A stretch of 64,000 bases of DNA from Piscicola geometra (Eukaryota > Annelida > Clitellata > Hirudinida > Piscicolidae): assembly GCA_943735955.1 (NCBI GenBank), contig OX030957.1, positions 10,405,100 through 10,469,099 of the forward strand, in the 5' to 3' direction. The translations under genes and the position numbers were made by a program. Below the pieces are notes generated by a model. It was not told the origin of the DNA. It saw only the letters and a list, made by a program, of their open reading frames with translations, and did no database searches. Below are positions 24,040 through 36,768 of this stretch, one piece after another (the stretch's first letter is position 1; the number at the start of each line of letters is the position of its first letter).

Positions 24040-25235
24040 AATCTGTAAAAAAGTGTTAAAATATGCTCATGATATAAAAATAAATTTAGAGGATATTTTG
24101 AGAAAACGCTTTGTTTCATTATATTATAGATTTTGCATTGTTTCTATTACTTCTAGTTTGTATATTCGATAAACACTAATAATTTCATAATTAATACGTA
24201 TCTTTTTTCATCTTGTTATCTTGTTCATTTGACCATTTATTTCAAAAATAAAGTTGGAGTTTTCCAAGATCACTTTTATTAAGTTCTAAAATAAAATAAA
24301 ATTAATATGTATTTAAAATGATGTCATAGTTCCAAATAAAGAAAAATTTGCCATAATTGATTTTAAAATAATATTAAACGATGTAACTATGTTACCACTC
24401 GTTTTTGAAGACATCTGAATTATTATGATCAATATTATCCTAGATCATGCTAACACAAAGTTCAGTACTTGGGGTTTGGTTAAGCGTGTTTTGTAACAGT
24501 CTAAATGCTTAACCAGTTTCGGCATAAGGTCTGAAAATCAGGCAACTTGTGTAAGGCATGATACACGCATAGTGAATATATCAATCACTAATTTTTTGTA
24601 TAGGGCCCTTTACGAAAAGAACGAAAGTGCTCAGCCATTACGTTTTGAAAAAATACATTTTCAGTTCACGACGGAAAGCTATGAGTTACTTGGTTGAAGT
24701 TAGAAAAAAGGGTAAAGAATTCCATAAAAAACCACTTTGTTGGGCACTTCAGAGAAACGATTGATGGCTCCGAGTGACAGTCACAACAGCTTTTCCCCTA
24801 GATGACTTGAAATGGTCCTTGTTGACTAGATGACAAACGATCAACCTGGTCTGATTGTCATGTTGTGGCGATGATGATGGTGCTAGTGATGTTTGTGAGG
24901 CTGGATATGAAAGGTAGTTAACTTCATTATTGAGTTTATTTAATTTTCATTCAATATTTTATAAAAATAGAATGTTGAAAAATTCATTTGAGTGATTGAT
25001 GATCTTATTCTTTTTTTATAAATCGATCGAATATATTTTTAGCGCTAAAAACTAGGGAGCCTCTTTAGGAGGTTAGCTCAATTTTTGGAATATTCTTAAT
25101 GGTTAAATTATTTTATTTACAAAAATTTTTTCAATGAAATTGATGTTAAAGTCTTTTTTTTGTTGTATTAATATATATATTTAAATATGTACTTTTTTAG
25201 ACATATCATATTTAAAAGTAAATTGAGCTTAAAGT
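24040..25235. other. Intergenic region between THAP gene and CIAO1, nothing recognised
   Basis: AT-rich, with a less AT-rich block at about 24450-24900. No convincing exon, RNA gene or transposon terminus. The CIAO1 promoter and 5' UTR must lie here or further right. Confidence 0.45.
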
Positions 25236-25237
25236 TC

Positions 25238-25293
25238 CACTTTTAAAATGTTTAGAATCTAAAGTTTAGATTCTAAACTTAAAGTTTAAGTGT
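25238..25293. repeat. Palindrome 80 bp upstream of the CIAO1 start codon
   Basis: GTTTAGAATCTAAA (25250-25263) is followed after one base by its perfect complement (25265-25278); the pairing continues imperfectly outward to about 27-bp arms. Confidence 0.85.
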
Positions 25294-25371
25294 AACTCTA
25301 CAAAGATTCCTTATTTATTTAAATTTATGTTCTTAGAAAAATTGTTGTTTAAATTATAAAAAAAGGGTAAA

Positions 25372-27100
25372 ATGTTAAAAGTTAAATCTACTCAAAAGTT
25401 GTTGGGGCACATGGGAAGAGTTTGGAGTGTGGACTGGCATCCAAGTGGAAAGATCTTGGCTTCTTGCGGTGAAGACAAGATCATCAGACTGTGGAGGCAG
25501 CAGAGTTTGTGAATTCATGTTATTTTCAGTGTATAAAAAAATATTCAATTTCATATTAAATATGCCATATTTCTTTACAAAATTTTATATTCTTTGATTC
25601 ATTATTTCGTAAATGTTATACTTTAAAATTTAAAGGCAACTCAGAGTGGGTTTTATTAAGTTCAATTAGAACGGCTCACAAACGAACGTTACGTCGGGTT
25701 AGGTGGTCACATTGTGGGAAGATTCTGGCAGTATGCAGCTTTGATGGCACTGTCTCTTTATGGAGTAAGGAGGAAGAGGGTGTGGATGAGGGAGATGACA
25801 GAGAGGAGCATGGAGGAGGGGATCGAGAGGAGAAGAGTGGTGGCTGGAGTATGCTGGTGTTACTGGAAGGTCATGAGAATGAGGTGAAAGGCATTGACTG
25901 GTCTGCTGATGGAGAGTGGTTTGCTTCATGCAGTAGAGACAAGTCTGTCTGGATCTGGAAAGGTTTCGTTTCGTGATGGCCTTATTTCTTTAAAATTCAC
26001 TTGGTTTGAATTTTCTTCAATTTAACGTTGATTGTTGACAAAAATCAAGATATTCATAAGATGTATATTAAATTTACAAGCAACTTAACTACAGCGAACC
26101 AGGATTCTAATGATTACGAGTGCTCAAGTATTCTAACTTCACATACACAAGATGTCAAAATGGTGGTATGGCATCCTGTGAAGCAGGTGATGATGATTAT
26201 TCCAGTGTTGATAATAATTAGCTTTTCGTAATGATAAGGATGGTAGTACCAATTTGTAATTAGTTCTTATTAAATTTTTTTTTTTACATCACATAGGCGT
26301 TGTATTCTGCATCATATGATAACACTGTCAAGTGTTACCAGGCTGATGATGATGATGAGTGGTTTACATCTTCATCATTCAGTCAGTTGTGTTGATGATG
26401 TCTTATCAATAAATAATTATTTTAATTGGTATTGTTGAATCTTATAACTTTCTCTTCCTACTCATCAATTCATCCTTGCACCCATTTTCTTATTATCCAC
26501 TCACGTTCCCATATTTTTATTAATCTATTTATTCCTAAAAAACAGCTCCACACACCTCTACTGTGTGGTGTTTGAGCCTAAATGAAAAAGGAGATATGGC
26601 GGTGACAAGTGGAGAAGATGGAAGCGTCAAGGTTTGGGCTTGTCAGGCAGATGGAGGTTGGTTGCAGTGGGGTGTAGATATTTCACCCTTCAGCTCGTTT
26701 ATTCTGTAACCCATTCACTTCTTTACACAATAGTGAAATTTGTGTAAGGTAATACATTTTATTTATTTAAAATTAATATTTGAAAATTAAACAAAAAAAG
26801 TTATTTTATTTCAATTTATTTAATATTTTTAAAAACGTAATCAATAAGATGAATTGGTTAAAGGGCGGAATTATTTTTGGGCTGAATTGGCCGCATTCAT
26901 GATTAAGTTGGTGACTAAGTGAGATTTAAGTTAATGGGTTTAGTTATCTTATGTTGAATGTATTACTCTTTCGGACCTTCATAATTGTATTCAAACCTTC
27001 CAATCACGTGCTCTCCCTTGCAGACGCAATTCTTGCTCTCGACAAGTGGAACTGTTTGGCGCAATTCACTCACACTCGTCCTGTCTATCATGTCTCATGG

Positions 27101-27197
<97 letters not shown>

Positions 27198-27498
27198 AAT
27201 TTATTTATTTCAACTATCCATAATTCTTATCACGATCTCTCTTCATAGGAGTCACAGAGAAAAACTCATAGCATCGGCCTGTGGGGATAACTGTATAAGA
27301 ATTTACGGACCAAACGCAGGTGCTGCCAACGATTTCAAGGGTGCTGATAATGAGAGTTCTTGCTGGGGCGTAGTAGCACAAGTAGATGCAGCCCACCAGA
27401 TGGACATTAATTCCTTGTCATGGCACCCGAGCTTGTCTCTCTGTCTGGCTTCGTGTGGTGACGATGAGGTGGTGGTGGTGTGGCAGTTTGAGGAGTGA
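25372..27498 (+). CDS. CIAO1: Probable cytosolic iron-sulfur assembly protein CIAO1 (WD40), complete
   Basis: Seven exons, all phases consistent: 25372-25504, 25636-25962, 26095-26186, 26297-26381, 26546-26656, 27024-27099, 27249-27498; 357 residues against about 340 in the family. CIAO1/Cia1 is the seven-bladed WD40 subunit of the CIA targeting complex that hands Fe-S clusters to cytosolic and nuclear proteins. Diagnostic runs: [114 protein letters not shown] and [13 protein letters not shown]. An acidic Gly/Glu/Asp-rich insertion of about 25 residues follows VSLWSKEEE in blade 2, which explains the extra length. Start: first ATG in frame of the first WD blade; an upstream non-coding exon is possible. 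Confidence 0.93.
27101..27195. repeat. (TAC)n(TAA)n microsatellite filling CIAO1 intron 6
   Basis: About 21 TAC units then about 14 TAA units. The intron is 27100-27248 and its donor GT is formed by the last exon G and the first T of the repeat. Confidence 0.95.
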
Positions 27499-27787
27499 GT
27501 GATGGTTGTGGCAGCTTTTAATTATATTCCTTCGAGTTCGTTTATAATTAGGTTCTGGTTTTTATGGGGTCAAAAGACCTGAGGTAATTAAACTTTCTAA
27601 ACTTTTTGTCAAAATAATAATCCGATGGAAGCTCGTATCGTACTATCAAAACAAGTGTTTTTGATCGATCTTTATTAAAAGATGTCGTCAAGTACATGTG
27701 CTTGTGCGTTTGAATTCTTGTCGAGTTTGTGTGTTGAGTTTGAATGTGATTTAGTGAAATGATAGGCGTGTATTTATGTATCAAAAG

Positions 27788-27968
27788 TAAAGCTGTGCCG
27801 AATTTCATTTGGTATCGAATATTTAAAAAAAATTAGTTTATATTCAATCAAATAATTCCATCAGAGCTAATAAGAGTAGGAAAAATCATGAATTTAACTA
27901 ATTAATTCAGTAAATTAATTGTAAAAAAATAGTTTATTCTGTAAGTTTCAGTATTCGGCACAGCTCTA
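27788..27968. mobile_element. hAT-type MITE, 181 bp
   Basis: Left end TAAAGCTGTGCCGAAT, right end ATTCGGCACAGCTCTA (inverted). Flanks atcaaaag (27780-27787) and atcaaatg (27969-27976) match at 7 of 8. Ends are related to the hAT at 3162-4385 (TAGAGCTGTGC). Confidence 0.88.
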
Positions 27969-28181
27969 ATCAAATGTATGTACAACCTTTTAGAATTAAA
28001 AGATGCTATCAAGATGGCGACCAGGAAACGGAGATGGAAATTACATAAATTGAAGAACTAATAGTTTAGCACGAAATAAAATATTTTTACATTTTACAAA
28101 ATGAATAATATAAATATAATTACTTCGATAATTATTAAAGAATTGAAAAGTTTTCATCAGATTGATACATTTCTATTAAAG

Positions 28182-28578
28182 TAGGTATGGCAACGGTTAC
28201 CCGGGTAATGGGTCGAGGTTTCACTAAATCTTTTATACCAACTACAAAAAACTTTCTTTTAAATTAAAGTATGGAAAATATACTTGAAAAATAAATATTA
28301 ATCCATTAAAATACCAACAATTTTCAAAACTCTTTTACTGTTTTTATTGGAGAGTAAAATAGGTTTTTAATTGATTTTGCTAGGAAAATTAATTTTATAA
28401 CTGAATAAAAAAAAATTTGTTAAATTATATCAAGTAAATTATAATAATAAAGTTCACAGTAATATTGATATTAAAGAATACTTTACACGCTTAATAAAGC
28501 GTACTTAATCTAATATGCGTAACAAGAATAAAATTCGGATACCCGGGACCTGAGTTTTTTGTACCGTTGCCATCCCTA
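28182..28578. mobile_element. hAT-type MITE, 397 bp
   Basis: Left end TAGGTATGGCAACGGTTACC, right end GTACCGTTGCCATCCCTA; a second inner inverted block contains ACCCGGGT/ACCCGGGA. Flanks tattaaag and tattgaaa match at 6 of 8. No coding capacity. Confidence 0.82.
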
Positions 28579-28841
28579 TATTGAAATAAAGGTTTCAGCT
28601 AGACCAAAGTAAAGAGAGTAAATAAAAAGTGCATTTCAAAAAATTTGAGAAGAGGTTTGAGTACCCAATAAATATATTTAGAGCTGATACAGCATGATGA
28701 CAGTTTGGCAGACCACAAGTCTTTGTCTCAGCTCTTTGGTTTAGACTCCATTTTATGGGCTTTTAAATCATTTTCCTAACATTCAAATCTCTTCAACATT
28801 TGAAAAATTAAATACTATTTTATATTTTTTAAAATTTCAAG

Positions 28842-31800
28842 CTATAAAGAGTCACTCTGGCAGACGTCAGGAAAGCTTTTGTACCACTTTCCTAGGTGCT
28901 CAACGTTGAAGATGTACTGGTCCAGCTGGGCAGACCACTCGTGTTCTTTCATCTTGTATGCCTCCCCGTTCTGCGTGTTGATGAAGTATTTTAAGTTAAG
29001 AACATTACCAATTATTCGTTTCGTGTATTTTTTCAGGATCGAAAAGTGGAATAAATAAATGGAGTCAAAAAAATATGAATGCTGGTTAAGTTACAATGTA
29101 ACTTAGTTACATATATCCAAATCAAACTATTTATAAAGACTTATGGAATGTTTTCTTTAGGAAAAAAATTAATTTGATTTGAATGCATATTTTATTTTTG
29201 TGCCAAATAGCATTAAAATATTTTGTGCAAAAATAACTGAGGTAAAATAATATATACAGGTCGCTCAATGGCCTTTTGGTTGTTACCAAAATAAACTTAT
29301 GCTGACGTCTGTTGTTTTAAAAACTTTTTTTTCATTAATTTTAATTTTTATTAGTTTAATTTTATAAAATAAGAATTGTTTATTGTCGTTATGTGTTTCG
29401 ACACAATAGATTCAAAAATGGGCTTCAAATTGATAGAGAAACTTTGCTTTACGTCACCACATGTACGAAGTAATTATCTGGAAAATCTAATAATTTTTGC
29501 TCAGGCATGGGCGTTTGTATGTTTTATTTAAAACCGTTAATTTCCGTTGCGATGAAATAATTTATCGGATATATTGAATTTTTTGAAAAAAGACCTATTT
29601 AATCCAACCCTGACCATTGTTTTTAAATTTATCGAGTTTAGTGAAACAAGTTTATATGAAACGTGTTCTAGGCATTCCACATATAATAAAGATGATAATG
29701 AAAATAATAATAAGTTAAGTATTTTACTTACACTGATAAAGTACACTGTGTTTTGTTGGAAAGAGAAGAAGATGTGTTGAGCATTGTTGATTTGCTGTTT
29801 GAAACTTCTCGCAATGAAAATTTCTCCAAAGGGCAAAATCCTTCTGGGACACTTGCGAGCTTCAAAGTCTCTTCTTTCGAACTCCCAAACCTGCCAGTAT
29901 AGTTAGTATGAATATAAATTTTGAACATTATTTTCCTTATAATGAGTATTTTAATATTCATTCATTATTCGATTTTTTTATCTCGTTTGCTTTTTTAAAA
30001 GTGCGAGCACATTATACTGTATAATTTATACATTTAGTTTCACGTCCTTTTAAAGATTGAAATGTATAACAAATCAAAGTAGAAAATTTGTCAAAAACTG
30101 ATTTTTCAAATAAATAAGTTGATCGAAGCGTTTGCAACACTAATTCAATTTGTTATTCTGAATAATTATCATCAGTATTTTCAAAAGAAATACTAAAATT
30201 TAAAAAAAATGAATACATCTTTTTAATAATTATTTTTCCCTTCAGTATTATTTATGTATTAATGTTCAAAACACTCTCTTGCATTTTTGGCATCATCAAA
30301 TACCGCTTCCCATTGATGTTGATTCATAGAAAAGGCTGTAGTGAATTGGTTTGTAATTTCTGACAAACTTTCTATTTTTCGTCTTTTTTATTACTTTTTT
30401 GGATATTAAAAAAACTGGGTGCGTTTTATACATAGAGTTTCAAAGAAACTTATAAAGTCTAATAACATGTCTGTTAAAAAGCAGCTGAAATTTATCAAAT
30501 ACAACATTGTTGAAAGCACAAAACCACACCAAAAAAAGCAACCTAAAAAACAAAACTAGTAATATAAATATATTTAATTGATTGATTTAGCAATCATACA
30601 TGAGTGTTGTTGAAGAGGTAGAGACGTTGCTTTGAGACAATGAAAATTGAGTTGTGAACTTTGGAGAGTTTGTCGGGGCAATCGAATTGCTCGAAGGTGT
30701 GTGTTTCCAGAAGGTTGAGACATTCTCCGTGTAGACGATGTACTTTGTTCCCTGAAATTCAAGTTTATGAAATGAAAAACTGTCCCGAAATACCTAAAAC
30801 TTCAAAATCTATAACATGATCTATTAAAAAAACCTTCGAAGCCGTAAGCGATTGTTTCGGTCTTGTTGTTGACGAGGTTGAACATGTAAGCCATGTGGTC
30901 GAGGTTGACGGGCATTCCAGGGAAGAAGTGGCTGATGGGCAGTTCTCCGTAAAAAGAAGTTTTGTGCTGTAGTGAGTAGCGCCAAACTGTGCCACTGTTG
31001 AAAAAATACGTCTGCCAATCTGACTTGATATGGATGTCCACAATGAACTTGAAGTCAGCCTGTTTGCAGAAAGTAGAGTGAAAAACAGTTTTAATCAAAA
31101 CTGTAACGAATATTTGATAATACTATTCAGTCGAACCGCGCTGTAAAACTGATTAGTTATTACCAAGTTTTAATACTTACTTGTACATACCAACAGCAAA
31201 ATACGCTACATCCCAGCAGGACTCACCTGACAATGGCCCAGCACCTTTCGGACTTCGGCTTCAGCTTCCACGCCAATGTAAAGGGAGTTGTAGGCAGTGT
31301 GCAAGGGGTACATGGTGGATTCAGTATTTTTAGAGTGGTTCAGACCAAAAAGATGGCCCAGAGCGTGGATCAAAGCCGTGCTGATGGCAACTGTCTCTTG
31401 CGAAGTGTTGCCGACGCATCCGTAATTGATTTGGATGATGGGGTGGCTGCTGTTGCTGTGGTCGATCGTCACTTTGGGGTAGCCTGAGAGAATGGTTGGG
31501 GCTGTAACATTGTAGCGTTTCGTAAAGATTTTAGTTTGATTACCTATTTTATTCACAATTTATATTGGGATATGTAAAATATAAAGTTTTAAATTTTAAC
31601 TATATTTAGATTGTGTATTACAAACACTGTTTTAGTTTTGAAAGTCATTTTTAGGAAAAATAGTTTTTTCTATCATGCATTCTTTTTAAATAACCGATTA
31701 CTTAAAAAGAAAAAGAAAAATTAATTTTATGGTTAATAAAAATATTTTCAAAAAAGATAAAAACAGTTTTTTTAACGCAAAGGCACGCGCGTAACAGACG

Positions 31801-34455
31801 CCTTTCTGACGGGTGATGACTTTGTAAGTTACGAGAAGTTTTTTTTAGCTATGAGTGTTTGTGAGAATAATGATTGATGGGTGTTTTTAAGATTTTTTGG
31901 AAAGGCATTCCATTAACTGAAAACTGAAGCATTTCTGGCTGGAATTTATGAATGTATTATTATTAAAGATAGCATCGGGTCAAAACTTTTTGGTTACTCA
32001 AAAAATCATGCATGCCGCATTTTAGGTTAAGTACTCAATATTTTTTTAATTTAATATTTCTTTTTAAACACGTTTTATCGTGAATTTTCACTTCCATAGT
32101 TTACTCAATATAAGACCATTTTTTTTATCTCTATGCTTGAGGAAAAGTACACATTTTCATAGGAAACTCCCGTAAAAACCGTAATTGAATTGATAAAAAC
32201 TTTATAGACAATAAATTATTAAAATAATTTCCATTTTTAATTCATTTTATTTATTTATTTAGACTGGTTTGAATTTGACTTTTTTCGAATTATACGATTT
32301 TTTTAAGTTACCAAAAAAAATTATTTTTGTATTTAACTGATTGCTTCTGTTCACAAATTCTATCAAATAAAATTTAAAATATTTTAGTTTTAAATTTGGT
32401 TTATTTTTATAAGGAAAAACTTCATAAATTACTTATAGCGATTTATTTTTCAATATTTAGAAAAATGTTAAAATGACGGAATCACAGAGTGTATTTTTGT
32501 CAGTTTAGAGAGTTTTCCTTGAGTACATATTCCTAATGATGAATGGCAGGAAGACAGTGATAGCTAGTAATAAGTGTGTTCTTTATTAGGACGGCTGCTC
32601 ACTAGGGAATGCATGGAACGCTTGCAATGCTTCTAGGCGATTTGTGAAGAGTAATAAGCATTAGAGTTCTTTGTTTTAAAGAGGGTTTATAGTGTTGATC
32701 TTATTATATAATTTTCTGGAATACTATTTTTTATTGATAGAAAAAAGTTTTACGAGCGTGCTTGTGTTTGTTTCTTTAGAGTATGGATGTGTAACTATTT
32801 ATAGAACTGTTATTGATAGATACGTTAAGTTAAGCTATTTATAGTCGTGATTAATGTTGTGGTCGGAAGGAATGCACCAACACCATACATTTCATGCTTG
32901 CATCTGTTAGATGATCTTAATGATAAGCTCTTAGATAAAAGTAATTTATGTGCGGTGAAAAATTTTTTAAAGATTAATAATTAAGCATTTATTATATAAA
33001 AAAAAGCTATTTCAAGCTTATCACTCATCTCTTGTTAATTACTCATGTTGAGTCATCCAAACCAGACTTGTTGCAGCAACTGCATATGCCACTTTAAACA
33101 ATTTAGCCACCACATGATCACTCATCTACTCTTCCATTCCTCCATCGCTCATCACATTCCAGCATTCTCCCACATTTCCAAAATTCTCTAAAACTCACCG
33201 GTTTCGAACTTTACGGATATCTCGGAAGCACGCTCTGCATCACTCGGCTTGAAAAGTAGTGGGGTTACCTCACTCCAAAGACGGAAGGCCATTTTCACAA
33301 TTCCCACCTGGATTGGAATATCAATTTTAAGACGTTTTAAAAGAAACAAAATATTAATTGTTTTATTCTTTAAATGTTATAACCTCCAATCGCATATGCT
33401 GTAGTTTGGCACGTTTTAGACATGTGCTGACCTGGTTGATGATGGGCAGCTGGTTGGGCAAAATGTCGTAGTAGATGGTCAGAGGGGCTGGTCTCTTAGA
33501 TGATATCCTTGCAACTAGAGACTCCAGGTAAGCACTCCTACTGCCCACCTCTTTGCATTCGCCAAACACCTGAGTGTGATTATTGGCATTGTTAAGCGTT
33601 AAACATATGAATTTTTAAAAATACACTAGAAAAGATGGATTCCTTTTAAATTAAAAATAATAAATTATATTGAATTTGTTTCTCATTATTTAAAACCAAA
33701 TTTAGTAGCTTCTCTGAAGCGTTCATAAAAAATGTGTAAAATAGGAACATACAAATGAAATTGGAGATAATAGTGAAACACGAAGAGTTTACCTGCAAAA
33801 CTTCACCTTCTTGGTAGGCGAGGTTAGAAGAGTTGAGCAGAGTCAACAGCTTCGATACGTAATCGGCTAGTTTAGTGTTCATAGACTGTAGGGGTGAAAT
33901 GTACTTTAAGTTAATCAGATCGCTTTTCAACTTTAAACTATTATTTAAAAAGTATTTAAAGAATTTCAGTCATAACGAAAACCCGTCTTAATGTCGAATT
34001 TTGACGACGAAATGCGCTTGGGCAAGAATGAAATTGCGTTATGTTTTCGTTGTGTATTTATATCGGATTATCTTTTTTTAACTGAGTTGCTTTTTGATTT
34101 ATATCATTATTCCCGCCTTAATTTCGTGTTCTTATATATTCAAAATAAAGAATAACCATTGAAATCATAAAATAAGAAAAATCAGTTTTCTCATATAAGA
34201 TATTTGTCAAAATGACTTTAACAATAATTTATCATTAACGGAGTTATGTGAATAATAAATAGTTAAAGCGAGTGAAGAGCGGAATTAGCAAGGCTGGAGA
34301 ATGAATGGATCAAAATATTAAAAACTATTTGACATTAGGATCAATCATGAGCGCCTTACCTGTGCAAGATTCTCTTTGACTCCATTGAGACCAATGCTTT
34401 TGGCATCACAGGTCCAAGCTCCCACCAAAATAATGTAAACAAATATCAACTTCAT
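28842..34455 (-). CDS. Secreted MMP-like protein with hemopexin repeats, catalytic Glu replaced by Ala
   Basis: Nine exons, all phases consistent: 34455-34360, 33885-33793, 33569-33432, 33307-33199, 31501-31227, 31059-30834, 30751-30600, 29890-29732, 28970-28842; 458 residues, normal for MMPs. Residues 1-17 form a signal peptide (MKLIFVYIILVGAWTC). A short prodomain follows without the PRCGxPD cysteine switch. The catalytic domain starts PLTIYYDILPNQLP and MAFRLWSEVTPLLF, as in matrixins. Zinc motif: HALGHLFGLNHS, then a Met-turn-like STMYP. Matrixins need HExGHxxGxxH; here Glu is Ala. The region that normally binds structural zinc and calcium is reduced to about 40 residues. Hemopexin-like repeats follow (FFNSGTVWRYSL, RLYLFNNTHVWEF, YFISNGEAYKM), closed by Cys residues as in the family. 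It is probably extracellular and non-proteolytic. Possible TATA box at 34599. Confidence 0.88.
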
Positions 34456-34572
34456 TCTTTACAATGCTTGTGGTTGAATAGCTTAATTATTATATTTTAT
34501 TATTTAATAATATTTGCTAATAACTTCTATTTAAAGTTTATTTAAGTATTTTTTCATTCAAGCTCTTTTCAC

Positions 34573-34611
34573 AGATAAGATAGAGAAATCACTCAGTTCT
34601 TTTATATATAT
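34573..34611 (-). promoter_or_regulatory. Possible core promoter of the MMP-like gene
   Basis: On the minus strand TATATATAAAAG lies about 145 bp before the start codon, with a GATA-like AGATAAGATA block (plus-strand 34573-34582) between. TATA-like strings are frequent in this AT-rich DNA. Confidence 0.35.
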
Positions 34612-34619
34612 GCACTCTC

Positions 34620-35640
34620 ATTTTCACGTGTGCAAATATACATTTATATAAAGATTATCTTGGAAAAAGAATAAAAACGTATTTTATTTTTATATGTATT
34701 TAAATATATACTTTTAATAATTTTTGATTTTTTAAAGCAAAAATGCTAACAATTCAAAGAAGTTAATTATGAAAGTTAAGTTATGTTCGTAGAATTGAAG
34801 TATGCAATGACGTCACAAACAGTAAATATTAAAGAATGCTTCTAGGAAACGAGACAAGCTGTAAATAAAAAAATTGTGAACTTTTTACAGGCAATGTTAT
34901 AAGTTATAAAAGATAATATGATATATTAAGAAAAGAAGAACTATTCAAAAAATAATATTTCAATTACGAAAAAAAACTCATGACATTTTAAACTTTTTAT
35001 TTTTTAGTCTAAAAAAATTCTAGATTACCGTAAAATACAAATATTTTTTCACTCTTTTGAATAGTTTTTTAACGATTGAAAATATAAGTATTTTTTCAAC
35101 TAATCAAAAAAATTCTTAATCGATAAAATTTGAAATCTTTTCTTATTGTTTTTTTCATTCTTAGTCGCACTAAATTATTTACTTATTCGAAATTAATTCA
35201 TTATAATTTATGTTCGTTCTAATTACCTCTATTATAGAAGTAATTAGAGCGAACATATTTAATAATATACATTCTTTTTATTAAACCTTATGTTCAAAAC
35301 AAAGGCTCAAAAAAATGTATTTTCCGGAAAATTACGGTGTCTAAACATTCATCAAATTTTTCTCTCAATATTTTATAAATAATTTAGCTATTAATTTAAA
35401 ATATCTCATATTACATTCTATAACTTATAGTAGAAGGGGGAGAATCATCTTTCTAAATTTCAAAACGTATACTTAGGCCTTGATTAACATTAACAATGAA
35501 AATTAACTTTTTATGTTCAAAACAATCCCTTTCCCACCAAGATTCATGAAATAACACAAAATGTGAGATGGTAAAACTTTAATTCAATAGAGAAACGTCT
35601 TGGTTTCTAATTTTTAGAATTTTTTCAATACTTTTCGTAC
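34620..35640. other. AT-rich interval without recognised genes, containing a palindrome
   Basis: No exon or element end was recognised apart from the palindrome at 35207-35260. Confidence 0.45.
35207..35260. repeat. Near-perfect palindrome, about 24-bp arms
   Basis: ATGTTCGTTCTAATTAC pairs with GTAATTAGAGCGAACAT around a short centre (one mismatch in these arms). Confidence 0.85.
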
Positions 35641-36060
35641 TTGAATCTTGATACTCTCGTCTTAGAGAATTCTTTTCGAAGTTTCCGCTTTCAGTGAAAT
35701 GGCCATTTTTGACTTCAACAGAAACCAAAAGTTCAACTCTTTTTTGCTCCTTTCTTTGAGTGAGCTTTTGTTTTGTTTCTGGTCAAGTATAGAAATAAGC
35801 TTTCTTCTTTTACTCCAGTTGAGTTAACTTTTTTATTGCTTGAGTCGCTGCTTCAAAGCCTCTAAAAGCAGGATCTGATCATCTCTAAGCTGCTAGCTCT
35901 TTTGTAGAATGATGGATCTACTGACTGCAATCAGGGTGTTTATCTTTTTCAGTGTATGGTCTAACTTACCACACTGCCTTTTCATCCCAAGGTTGTGCCC
36001 AAGAGTGTAATTGGTTTCAAAAGCTTGCTCACTGACTGGATACTTCACTGTCAATCAATC

Positions 36061-36480
36061 AATCAATCAAATCAATTTCTATAGCGCTTTTTCCTCAAAT
36101 TCAAGAGCGCTGGTAAATGAATTTGTTAAACAGATATGTCTTCAGATCCATACAAAAAGTAAATAATGATATAGAAGTAGTTAAATAAGGAGGTGATGAG
36201 TTTTAAATATATGGACAACTTTAAAGAAGGGTCATCTAAGTAAGGTAATAATTGTCTAATACGTCAGTTTTCAATAGATAATAGACATTAACAGTCATGT
36301 GTAGAAGATTCGTTCTGACAGTCTGTCCTTCATCTGCAGAGCTCATCTGCCTTGTGCAGTAGGTAGCCAGTGGGTTCTTGCAAACTGTGCATTAGTGCTC
36401 AATTTGAGGCCTTGGCACTTCTTCCTTTTAAAATAAGTTTTTATTGTAGTCCGTTAGACAGTTATTGGTTGAAGATTTTA
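36061..36480 (-). mobile_element. 5'-truncated CR1-like LINE 3' end with (TTGA)n tail
   Basis: The minus strand reads LKTYLFNKF, then AGCGCT..AAAAAGCGCTATAGAAAT and TTGATTGATTGATTG. The same 3' end occurs at 48850-48956. The left limit of the insertion is uncertain. Confidence 0.65.
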
Positions 36481-36768
36481 ATTCCGAGAGCAAGATAAAT
36501 TTAAAACCAGAAAACAAGAAAAGATATAAATTAGGATTACTATAATTATTTGAAATTAAAAAAAACTAAATTATTAGATAAGAAGACAAACTATTTAACA
36601 AAATCATTACGGTTAAAGCGGCTGCCAAGATGGCAGCTGCAAACCAAAGATGGACAGGCTTCTTCATAAATGCCGTAGTCTGCATAGCTAAAGCCGTCTT
36701 GAGATAGGGCTGCAGAAGAGACATTAACTTATAGACTTTTTCCAAGTGCTCAACTGCTGCTTCTGACA

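Noticed and set aside
26951..27498. Long poly-Tyr, poly-Thr and poly-Leu frames
   Set aside because: They read through the TAC/TAA repeat of CIAO1 intron 6; only 27024-27099 and 27249-27498 are coding.
30594..30751. Ending the MMP-like gene at the TGA at 30594-30596
   Set aside because: A GTATGA donor lies just before it, and the next two minus-strand exons continue the hemopexin repeats in phase.
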